From positions 1,612,001 to 1,676,000 of the forward strand of contig JAJQOW010000021.1 of assembly GCA_037975125.1 (NCBI GenBank): DNA of 64,000 nt, written 5' to 3'. Below, one piece after another: positions 51,737 to 64,000 of this stretch; within the stretch, counting starts at the first letter, position 1; each line of letters starts with the position of its first letter. The position numbers and the translations under genes are program-made. Origin of the DNA: Latrodectus hesperus. Taxonomy: Eukaryota; Arthropoda; Arachnida; Araneae; Theridiidae. Below the pieces are notes generated by a model that saw only the letters and a list, made by a program, of their open reading frames with translations, was not told where the DNA came from and did not search any database.

Positions 51737-53860
51737 TTTGAAAAAAATTATTATTAATTTCGATTACTTGGAAGACCAAAGAAGGCAGTGTATCATCATG
51801 CATCTAATTTTCAAAATAAAAGTCATTTGAAGCAATATTATTTAGCAATTAAAAAATTATTATCAAATTTGATTACTTGGAAGATAAAAGAAGGCAATGT
51901 ACCATCATGCATCTAATTTTCAAAATAAAAGTCATTTGAAGCAATATTATTTAGCAATTAAAAAATTATTATCAAATTTGATTACTTGGAAGATCAAAGA
52001 AGGCAATGTATCATCATGCATCTAATTTTCAAAATAAAAGTAATTTGAAGCAATATTATTTAGCAATTAAAAAAATTATTATCAAATTTGATTACTTGGA
52101 ATACCAAAGAAGGCAGTGTGTCATCATGCATCTAATTTTCAAAATAAAACTCATTTGAAGCAATATGATTTAGCAATTAAAAAATTATTATCAAATTTGA
52201 TTACTTGGAAGATAAAAGAAGGCAATGTATCATCATGCATCTAATTTTCAAAATAAAAATAATTTGAAGCAATATTATTTAGCAATTAAAAAAATTATTA
52301 TTAAATTTCGATTACTTGGAAGACCAAAGAAGGCAGTGTGTCATCATGCATCTAATTTTCAAAATAAAAGTCATTTGAAGCAATATTATGTAGCAATTAA
52401 ACCAATCATCAACACTTTAATTACTGTGAATTTAAGAGAAGGCAATGTATCATGAAGTCGTAACTGTCGAAACATAAGTCATGTTGAAGCGATACTATTT
52501 AGCAATTAAAATTATTAGTCAAATTTGATTAGTTGGAAGATCAAAGACGTCAGTGTATCATCATGCATGTAATTTTCGGACTGTAAATTCTTTGCAGCAA
52601 TATTATTTACCACTGATGAAAGTAATTATCAAATTTGCTTACTTGAAGATACAGAAGACAATGTACCATCATGCATCTACATTTTCAGTGTATAAGTCAT
52701 TTAAAGCACTATAATCCAGCAATTAAATATTATTACCTAATCTGATTCTACAAATTTAGATGACAAATTTGTAGCCTAGATTGAAGGCAATGTATCATCA
52801 CATCTAATTTTCAAAATAAAGTCATTTGAAGCAATATTATTTAGCAATTAAAAAATTATTTCAAATTTGATTACTTGGAAGATCAAAGAAGGCAATGTAT
52901 CATCATGCATCTAATTTTCAAAATAAAAATAATTTGAAGCAATATTATTTAGCAATTAAAAAATTATTATCAATTTGATTACTTGGAAGACCAATGCAGT
53001 ATGTTATTATGCCATCCTATTTTTCAAATAAGACTCATTGAAGTAATATGATTTGGCATATGAAAATATTGCTTCAGTATATGTAATCACTTGAAGATCT
53101 ATTGAGGCAATGATCATCATGTATTTAATATGTCAAAATAAAATTATATTTGAATTTTTATATATTTCTTAATTCGATATATTATTCTTCGTCTTCGATA
53201 CCTAAGACTAGGAAATGTATCATCATGCATCTAATTTTCAAAATAAAAGTCATTTGAAGCAATATTATTTAGCAATTAAAACATTATTATCAAATTTGAT
53301 TACTGAAGCTACAGAAGGCAATCTATCATCATGCATCTAATTTTCAAATAAAAGTCATTTGAAGCAATATTATTTAGCAATTAGAAAATTATTATCAAAT
53401 TTGATTACTTGGAAGATCAAGAAGCAATGTATCATCATGCATCTAATTTTCAAAATAAAAATAATTTGAAGCATATTATTTAGCAATTAAAAATTATTAT
53501 CAAATTTGATTACTTGGAAGATAAAGAGGCAATGTATCATCATGCATCTAATTTTCAAAATAAAAGTCATTTGAAGCAATATTATTTCTTAATTCAAATA
53601 TTATTATCAATTTGTCTTCATACCTGATTTCAATTGGAAATTCACAGAATAATGCTATCTAAGGCATTTAATTTCTCAAGGTACTTCTAGTGTCAGCTAG
53701 TCTTTATCAATTGAAAAATTGTTATCAACTTGATTACTAGAAAACCATAGAAGGCAGTGTGTCATCATGCATCTAATTTTCAAAATGAAACTCATTTGAA
53801 GCAATATTATGTGATTAAACCAATCATCAACACTTCAATATGTGATTTAGGAAGGCATTT
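51737..53860 (+). repeat. 109-bp tandem array, about 19 units
   Basis: The landmark catctaattttc recurs at 51801, 51910, 52019, 52129, 52238, 52349, 52674, 52801, 52908, 53228, 53334, 53440, 53545 and 53770, with degraded counterparts between. The first six intervals are 109-111 bp and the units nearly identical. Later units shrink to ~105-107 bp by scattered single-base losses, and some (52440-52790, 53010-53220, 53580-53720) look like mixtures of the array unit with the downstream flank. The frame at 52225-52455 is incidental. Confidence 0.93.
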
Positions 53861-54195
53861 AGAAATCGTACTGGAAACATCTCATGTTAGCGTCTTTTAA
53901 ATTTTTAGTAAATTTTAAGTTGGAAGAAAGCTCAGGTTGATATCTTTTTGGACTGTAATTTTTTCACAAAATACCACTGATGAAAGTAATTTATACTTTT
54001 AAAACGAAACTTCCTTCATTACACTAGTGTAAGTATAAAGACTATAATCCAATATATGATCCCTAATCTTCTTTTTAGTGACATGGTAGCCTAGATTGGG
54101 CCCTATTTTTCTCCATAATTTGGCACTAGGCAGCCCTGTCTTTAGCCATGGGTTTTTAATTTGCAATTTTCAAATACTTTAAATCATGTTTAATA
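53861..54195 (+). repeat. Right flank of the array, related to 59090-59440
   Basis: cactaggcagccct with ataatccaatatatg here corresponds to cactaggcagccct with atgatccaatatgtg near 59290-59375, in the same order and orientation. Gene-free. Confidence 0.6.
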
Positions 54196-54765
54196 CAGAA
54201 CAACCATCTATGTTTCAGCCATCCTATTTTTCCAAGTGTCTGCTAGTTTGGATATGAAAATATTGCTTCGGTATATGGAATCATAAAATCTATTGAGGCA
54301 TCCAGTATTTATATGTAAATAAAATTAAATATATTTGAATTTTTATATATTTCTTAATTCGATATATTTTCTTCGTCTTCATACCTATTTCTTGGAAATT
54401 CCCAAATATGCTTCTAAAGATTTTTCTCTCAGGCACTTCCAGTGTCAGCTAGTCTTTATCTGCCATGTTTCAACTGAATACAGAACAACCATCTATGTTT
54501 CAGCCATCCTATTTTTCAAGTGTCTGCTAGTTTGGATATGAAAATATTGCTTCGGTATATGGAATCATAAAATCTATTGAGGCATCCAGTATTTATATGT
54601 AAATAAAATTAAATATATTTGAATTTTTATATATTTCTTAATTCGATATATTTTCTTCGTCTTCATACCTATTTCTTGGAAATTCCCAAATATGCTTCTA
54701 AAGATTTTTCTCTCAGGCACTTCCAATGTCAGCTAGTCTTTATCTGTTATGTTTCAAATGAATAA
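54196..54765 (+). repeat. 285-bp direct tandem duplication
   Basis: cagaacaaccatctatg starts both copies, at 54196 and 54481, giving a period of 285. The copies are nearly identical through ggcatccagtatttatatg to gtcagctagtctttatc. The frame at 54335-54541 is incidental. Confidence 0.92.
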
Positions 54766-56807
54766 GTTAAATCAGACTTTATTAACTATTTACTTAGAAT
54801 GATTCTAAACTGTTTTATAAAATTAAGAAGGGTTATGGTATCCATCGAGATTAACAATAATTACATAGAATCATGGAACCATATTCCGTTCCGAAAGACA
54901 GAAAAAGGAAAGCAGAAATGAATCAAGCAAAAACATCGGGCTTCGATGGTCATTATGAATTACGCACCCTTACCTACATCACTTCTATGTGGTCTCATTC
55001 TGCACAAATGCTTATAAACGCAAGAATTTTTTTGTAAATGTCTAATCAGATATCTTTGGTGATTATCTGGTTGGTCCACACAATCATTTTATTTGACCGG
55101 CACAACATGTATCAAGTGCTTCCAACTGAATTAGGCTGCTTCTTCCATCATCTGGAAAAACATGAGCTTTGTGCATATTGGAGCCCTAGAACATTTTCCC
55201 ATCATGTTTTGTAAATTTTTTACAACATATTCCCCACTATAAATTATAGGTGATTTAGCCTCCACATACAACGAATCTCAACAGTCTCGAAGTTTTCTGC
55301 CGGCATATGAAAATTTTTAGAGTACGAGACGCCTTTAGATTAAACAAAAGTTCATATAGAGAAAATCTTTGTTACCACATAATTCTCGCCACAATTGACA
55401 AAGTTAAGCGACACCAATAATATCTGATTCATCAGTATCAATCGTACGAGTGATCTTTATTTTATTTCTTCAATGAGTTTTTCAAAAAGCAATACATTTG
55501 ATAGTTAAATCTTTAATATTCTTCATCTGCTTTACTAATACTGTTGTATAAGTTTAAAGCAGTTGTAGTGTTCCTCTTTTCTCCCTTTTCAAGTGGTAAT
55601 GCCACCCTATGTTCCTATGTATTTATTACTTGCCTGGATGGGTATATTAACTTCCTCTTAATTTACAAAACCAATTTAGAATCACCCTGAATATTGTTAG
55701 TTTAAATGGTTTTTCAATGAAATTCGGATTTCAGTACTTTTTTAAAACAAAAACCATTGATTCCATGGAAGTAATTATTCCATGGATTTGAAATTTTTTA
55801 CATGATCAATGAACCAAAAAGAAAAAAAGAGACATTTTTTGTGACAGGCAAATGCTTACATTCATTAATAAAAATCCAAAAGAACAACAAATGTTATTGG
55901 TTGTATATATACGTAACAGAATGTTTAGACAGGTAATGAGTATAAGATAATAAGAAATTAATTATATATAGTTCAGCGATGCAAGACAAGAAGAAGAGAT
56001 ATCAATTTAAAGGGCATATTTTTGTTTACAGTGTATATACACTCGTACATTAGAGAATAATTTGATTTAAGAAAATATAGTAATGAAAAAGACCAAGATA
56101 CTGAATAAAAAGTTACGAAACATGAATCTGTACTTCTAGTGTATTGGCTCTGGAGTAAATGAATCAGTAATCACACATATCTTTTTCAGAAAGGAAAAAT
56201 GTGCTGCTCTATCGTCAGCATTCCTTTTCACTGATTTAATCATGGCGGTCTCGTGAGTTCAAATCAGGTCTAATTTCTTCATCAGCACGTGTATATCAAG
56301 CAAATATTCGATATTTGCATTTCAAAAGTGTGAAGTGACGAATCACAAAGAATCATAAGCGAGGGCAGCTCTAAAGAGTAAATCATTTAAACATCCTATG
56401 AATGGGAAACATATTATTTTAGGTAGAACATAAGATCTCTCGCCATTTGTTTTCTAAGCGAGCGCACGGCGATAAATAAAATTGGCAACCCACTCCTTCG
56501 GACTCCAAATAGACTAATGGAGAGGTTTCCTAACTTCAAAGGAGAAAAAAAAGCTTCACCGCAAAGCGCAGTTAACTCCAGTAGACTAGAATGTACAGAA
56601 CGAGAGAGCGCTGTAAACCAGCATAAGCAATAACTGTCAGTATCATGCAAATGTTTCGTTCCAAATGTAGGTCTGTATTCTTACTCCTTATTAATCTTTC
56701 ATTTCTCATATCTGGACGTGATCAAACTACACTTTGTGCTCCTACATATGATTGCTCTTTTATCTCTTCATCTTGTTTTCTGTTGGAGCATGAACATTAA
56801 TAAACCA
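54766..56807. other. Gene-free DNA with a GC-richer patch
   Basis: Mostly AT-rich with no recognised gene. 56340-56640 is less AT-rich (agcgagcgcacggcgataaa, then accgcaaagcgcagttaac). Its frame at 56414-56650 (minus) shows no domain. It could be an old transposon piece or a promoter-like patch; neither is supported. Confidence 0.35.
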
Positions 56808-56819
56808 ATAATTAAATAT

Positions 56820-57312
56820 CCTCCAGTGGGTCCCCTCGCATGTTGGTCTGCCTGGGAATGAAGTAGCCGAAGACCTTGCAAAGGCTGCCGCCAGTAATCC
56901 TTTGAACCCGGAAGATCACATGGCACTAACACCATCAGAGATCTCTTCCATTACTAAACAACTTACTTCTAAAACCTGGGCTGACCCTCCTGCTCACCCT
57001 TGGTACTTCCAAAGACATCCTGGAGCCGCCACAACATTTAAGGGCTCCAGAGTACATCAGACGACACTGTCTCGACTTTCTACTGGCCACTTGAAGTGTG
57101 TGATCTTTGAGGACGGTGAAAGAATATACGCATCATGCCCCAAGTGCGACAATGCTCCGTTTTGCCCGCAACACATGTTGAAGTGCTTGGGGTTTTCTCG
57201 TGAAGAGGCTGTGAAAAGTCCACATCTGCTTTTGGACTTTTTTGGTTATCTATGATCTCATGGATCTGGTTTAGTTCCACTAGACCAGATGGGGATTAGT
57301 CCCACCACCCCC
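56820..57312 (+). mobile_element. 5'-truncated non-LTR retrotransposon with 12-bp TSD
   Basis: A perfect target duplication, ataattaaatat, at 56808-56819 and 57313-57324 delimits a 493-bp insert holding only the 3' end of a Jockey-like element. The 3' end is gggattagtcccaccaccccc, with no poly(A). The 5' truncation falls inside RNase H. Confidence 0.88.
56821..57255 (+). pseudogene. Non-LTR ORF2 C-terminus: RNase H end and CCHC domain
   Basis: The frame is open without stops from 56821. LQWVPSHVGLPGNEVAEDLA is the last RNase H block, with the final acidic residue Glu in place of the usual Asp of GNE-AD. It continues AHPWYFQRHPGAA and a zinc-binding CPKCDNAPFCPQHMLKC region, ending FFGYL-stop at 57253-57255. 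It aligns in order with 32470-32930 (EHPWY, CTECH...HLLDC), so both belong to one lineage. The intact frame suggests recent insertion, but the copy lacks RT and endonuclease and is dead on arrival. Confidence 0.85.
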
Positions 57313-57401
57313 ATAATTAAATATTTATCTTCAGTATGAAATTTACTTATTCTGTATGACTTTTCAACAAAGTCTGACGGAATGCTTGATATTTTTGCCC
57401 A

Positions 57402-57590
57402 TTATAAATCCTCTACCTCCAAATATATTTTTTGATCACAAGTGTAATTTACAAAGTTAATCATTTTCTCAGTTATCCTTTCATTAAGCCATCTCATCTC
57501 CTGTAGGGCCAGAATATCAATGCTGTATACATTACATTGCTCAGATTGTAAATGTTCTTTTTTACTATGATATAAAGTGCGAATTTTCAA
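57402..57590 (-). pseudogene. Non-LTR endonuclease N-terminal fragment (RTE-like)
   Basis: The minus-strand frame starts MKIRTLYHSKKEHL and continues YSIDILALQEMRWL, matching the start of apurinic-type endonuclease domains of RTE-like elements (NVRTLY..., DILGLQE-RW, with catalytic Glu in LQE). It then degrades through YTCDQKIYLEVEDL to a stop. No downstream endonuclease or RT is visible, so it is a short relic on the opposite strand to the neighbouring LINE piece. Confidence 0.6.
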
Positions 57591-58480
57591 CGGACATTTT
57601 GTCCTTAGATCAATTCCTGGGCGTTTTCTATAAAGTATTCTGGTGTTCCTTTTGGCTTAGCAGTAACTCAAATCTTAAAGGTAAGACGTGTAAACCTTGT
57701 GCCATACCGTCAACCTGGAACTATCCCATCCAAGTAATTTATAAAAATAAATCTCTTCAAGACAGGGGTGCCAAGATATACACCTTACACTGTGTGTCTA
57801 TTTTAGTCATCTTTTATGAAAAACATTGTTTAAGTTGAGACTATTCTACTCCGGTCACCACGCGGATCTTAGAAATGGAAAAATTATAGCTTGTGTTAAA
57901 TTTACCATGTTATTTTAATTGAATAAATTGTAAATCGTGTATTTTTCTATCATTGTTGATGATGTAATTTAAAAATCGATAGAAAATCCATAACGTATCC
58001 ATCAAGTTTTTTCTTCACATTCTACATGAATTGGAGGTGTTTCATTTTTATATTTCAAAATCAATAAATAATTCTATAGAATACACAATTTCAAATTCTA
58101 AGTAAATTAATTCTAAGCTAAATAAAATATTCTAAGTTATAATTAATGCAAGCGTCCGAAACAATAAGGAATAAATTAGTTGTAAAATGACTTATACAGT
58201 ATAAGTGTTGGAAATTTGAAAGTAGTGGGCAGATACCGAGCAATTTTGGATACATTTCTCAAGAACAGATAAAAATCATTCCAGAATGCTCTAATATAAT
58301 AAGTTTTATAAATATTGTAAAATTGTAAGAAAAATGATTTCATATAAATACACTTAGTATGCAATAGAACTTTCTCATAACTTTCAGTTTTCTATATTTA
58401 TTGAAAACAAAATACTGAAATTTTGCTTCAATATAAATTGAATGCATATAATACTCATAAAGTATTTCTTTTATATCATT
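57591..58480. other. AT-rich DNA, nothing recognised
   Basis: The frame at 57599-57838 has no domain signature. Confidence 0.4.
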
Positions 58481-59450
58481 TGTTGCGCACAAAATTCTGA
58501 TTTAAAGTCATGATAATGAATTTCATGAATATCATGCCTTGACAAAAAAAAGGAATGATATAGATCAAAAGAAATAATGACCTTTATAAAAAGAATTTGA
58601 ATTTGGGAATGATATTTTTAAAAACATTTAAGAAGATTTTAGTTCCAACAATTTTTTGAATAAAGGAAATTTATTATTTTCCCAGTAAACTAATATTTTA
58701 CGAAATTTTTTAAACTTTAGGAAATATTATTAAATACTTATCATTGATTCTTTTTATAATTCAAAGAAAGGAACATATATATAGTACTTCTAATCTTAAC
58801 ATATATTTTCACGAAACTTGTTAATAGTATTCTACATTAAACTTAAGACACTGTTACACAACATATTTTTATTTTGTTACGTAAGCAGAGTTATAAAATT
58901 TTCATTTTCTTTCGCAATTCCCAGCCACTGGGTTAAGTTCCAGTTTATGTTTCATATAAATTGATAAAGGTTTCCTACTAATAATGTGGTTATTCTGAAT
59001 ATCAGTGAAGACTTCAGGTCACTGTCTCAAATTATATATCATTTTATAAATTCGAGTAAATTGCGGCAGTGTCTTTTTATAATGAAATCATCTATACGAT
59101 TTGTGATTTAAGAAGATCCGTTGAAATCAGGCTGTAAATATATCCTGAGAACTTGTAAAATGTTTAGTGAAATTCAAAACAAAAGAAAGCTTTGGTTTTT
59201 GGGCTTTAATTTCTTCAATATACTGCTAAGCAATGAGTTTTATATTTTCAAGAGGAAATTGTTTTAATTGCGATGTTTTAAGCCTAACTATTATGATCCA
59301 ATATGTGGTCTCTATTCTTTGCCAGTTGCATGACATAGGATGGACCTTTGTCTTCTCCAGAATTCGACACTAGGCAGCCCTATTTTTGGTTTTAGATTTC
59401 TGTTTCATATTTTAAATGATTTAAAATCATTTTCAATGCAGATCTCTCTT
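58481..59450 (+). repeat. Diverged copy of the DNA flanking the 109-bp array
   Basis: aatgaatttcatgaatatc (58515 region) parallels 51300. The order then continues to gtgatttaagaagatccg, which parallels gtgatttaggaaggcat near 53845, and on to cactaggcagcccta (59370). The tandem array itself is absent here, so this copy may resemble the arrangement before amplification. Confidence 0.6.
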
Positions 59451-60757
59451 ATCTAAGCTAGTATATTTAAATGATTGTTTTGTACAAACATAGTCTACTG
59501 TTTTAAATTTATTTTTAAACTATTGCAATTTTTTTAACATATTTCGAGAATTATATTTGTAACATAAGTTGTAAAATAATAGCCTATAAAAGAAGTTAGT
59601 TAAGTAATTTGTTTTTTAAATCAAATGAATGAAGTCATTTCTTCACTTTTCTTACTAATTGAAAGAAGCAGCTTTTGAAAAATAATTACTTTAAATAAGC
59701 ATTAATAATTACAACTGGTGTAGAATTAAAAACATAATTATTCAGACATATTTATTTTCTTAAAACTGAAAACTTCTAAAACTGCTTAAAATTTTTTTGA
59801 ATAGAATTTATTTCCGGTATACCAATAATAATAGGTTTTATTCCATACACTCATCAGTATTTTGAAAAATATTAATATAATTCTTAGAAATTTCTGTAAC
59901 GTAAAATAAATTTAAAAAGATATCCAATCCTACACTTCTTTCTTGAAAGAAAAATAATTAAAAGTTCAGACATAAAACATTTTCTATCATAAAAGCTTTT
60001 TTTATTACTTTCAACACTTTAATAAATTAGCTTGAATAAGTGAGATCCCTCGAAGCTTTAGATGCTTCGAAATCAAATTACTTAAGAAAATGTGTAAAAT
60101 GATTGTTCATTTTTAATGTGTAATTTGCTAAAGATTACTTATAAAGCAAGAACAGTAGTTTTCTCTTTTAATGCAATTTGCTATAAAACTATTTATACTT
60201 ACTTTTTCATCTGTATTGATCATAATAAAAATGAGGTCATTATGATAAAGGGGTGTATCTTTTTCAAAATTATAGTATGAGTTCTTCATAAGACATTAAG
60301 AAATCGGAATTTTTATTATGCTTGGTAAAAACATGGTTTATATTTACCAATTATTTAATGCTATTTAACGCAGATGTGATAATTGTCAAAAACTTTGTGG
60401 GTTATAAAATATTAACAAAATATTTTGATGCATAGCTATGAGTGAAGATTTACAAATCAACTTTAACTTAACAACTATGTTAAAATGGAAAATATAACCC
60501 TAAAATTATTTTAAATTATCACATTCTGAATGAGGAAAATAAAATTTCAAAAAAAATGGCAAAAAGAAGCATTTATCAATAAATTTTGTTTATTCAGTGT
60601 TAATTTCACTAATCGTTCCCCTTACGACAAGTTTTATAATTATCCAAATATAAATTTTTCAGAAAACTATTTAAAGATTGTATTTCTGACACGTTTTAAG
60701 TCCTTCAACACATATATTGATTTTTTTTTGTAATATCGCATAAATTAAAGAAGCATA
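59451..60757. other. AT-rich DNA, nothing recognised
   Basis: No supported feature. The frame at 60530-60733 has no domain signature. Confidence 0.4.
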
Positions 60758-61073
60758 GCCTCCCAACTTGTCTAATGGTCAGCGTGCCTGACAGCGGATA
60801 AGTAGGTCCAGGGTTCGAATCCCGGTTCGGGCATAGATGTACTTTCTCTATCTATCTATCCTGTCTTTGTCTTTTCCTTGTATGAATGAGGTGTGAATGG
60901 TTGCCTACCCTATAAACGGGTACCTATGGCATGTGTGTAGAGCAAAGTCATACTTTCACCTTCATGGTGCTCTGATTAAAACGAAAGACCCTCCATATTG
61001 ACTTAAATTCCCATAGCCAAGGCATAGCGAGCTTGGCTTGTCCAGGTGTCATTAGTAACAACAACAACAACAA
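60758..61073 (+). mobile_element. tRNA-derived SINE family 1, tail A
   Basis: Head gcctcccaacttgtctaatgg, B box gggttcgaatcccgg, gttcgggcatagatgtac, central block cctataaacgggtacctatgg, then tail A to gtccaggtgtcattag and (CAA)5. An imperfect target duplication is aagaagcata on the left and aaggaaacata on the right. Closest in sequence to the copy at 20529. Confidence 0.9.
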
Positions 61074-61137
61074 GGAAACATATCTTGTTTTAAATTTTAA
61101 GAAATACTCTGTACTGTGTGTGTGGATCCGTGAGTGG

Positions 61138-63689
<2,552 letters not shown>

Positions 63690-64000
63690 AACACAGACCG
63701 AATACATGCGATTTACGTGCTTGTTAAATATGTGGAATCGAAAGACCTGTGGTCGGTCACTAAGCAGTTACCATGGGTGTAATGGTCTGGTGAAAATTTC
63801 CTCCCCCTCCAGATCAAAGTTAAAATTGAGGGAGTGGAACCTTTGGTGGTGCCATCTATCGGAGGATTCTTAGAGCAAATATGTACTTTCACCTCCGTGA
63901 TGTTCTGATTAAATGAATGACGCACCCTTCCGAATTAAATTCGCATAGCCGATGGCTATGCGAAATTAAGAAGGGCCTGCGCTTGGCTTTTCCAAGTATC
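63690..64000 (+). mobile_element. SINE-like element with tail A and unrecognised head (cut by window end)
   Basis: From ~63873 the sequence agcaaatatgtactttcacc, then gatgttctgatta, aattaaattcgcatagcc and gcttggcttttccaagtatc is tail A. The preceding ~180 bases (gtggtcggtcactaagcag, ccatgggtgtaatggtctgg, cctttggtggtgccatctat) match neither the tRNA nor the 5S head. The end of the element lies beyond the window. Confidence 0.65.

Noticed and set aside
51737..53860. Coding tandem-repeat protein (frame 52225-52455)
   Set aside because: The frame covers only two units, closes in other units, and the period is not a consistent multiple of three.

Overview
This is a strongly AT-rich, intron-bearing animal (arthropod) window with one host gene in a sea of repeats. 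The gene encodes a RYamide-type neuropeptide receptor. The rest looks like chelicerate, probably spider, DNA: tRNA-derived SINEs in several families, mariner, Tc1 and hAT relics, 5'-truncated non-LTR retrotransposons and many long (TA)n arrays. The spider assignment is inference from this repeat style and was not tested by a search.

Layout. 1-7.1 kb: SINEs and a MITE-like element in otherwise featureless AT-rich DNA. 7.155-25.25 kb: the receptor gene on the + strand. Exon 1 (7155-7919, TM1-TM5) is joined in phase 0 to exon 2 (24781-25254, TM6 to the C-terminus) across a 16,861-bp intron, giving a 412-residue product. The intron holds (TA)n arrays, an 894-bp mariner deletion derivative with intact ends, a 5S rRNA-derived SINE with a perfect 14-bp target duplication, tRNA-derived SINEs, an antisense hAT/ZBED5-like transposase relic and an 81/82-bp minisatellite. 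25.3-30.9 kb: poly(A) signal, a perfect short hairpin, a second MITE copy, otherwise AT-rich. 31.0-33.3 kb: a non-LTR retrotransposon (RT, RNase H, C-terminal CCHC) interrupted by one SINE and abutted by another. 35-50 kb: tRNA-derived SINEs, a hAT relic with terminal repeats (41.2-42.4 kb) and a decayed Tc1 element inserted in a microsatellite (48.5-49.9 kb). 51.7-54.8 kb: a 109-bp tandem array and a 285-bp duplication, parts of which read like scrambled consensus. 56.8-57.6 kb: two further non-LTR fragments. 58.5-59.5 kb: a diverged relative of the DNA flanking the 109-bp array. 60.7-64 kb: SINEs and two (TA)n arrays.

The most interesting signal is the modular SINE population. A tRNA-type head and a 5S rRNA-type head, plus a third unrecognised head at the window end, carry the same 3' tail. 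The tRNA head also occurs with a second, unrelated tail. Two different tRNA-headed families share a central block around CCCTATAAACGGGT. No bacterial system, CRISPR array, rRNA gene or functional tRNA gene was found. The receptor is the only gene in the window that looks intact and host-encoded.
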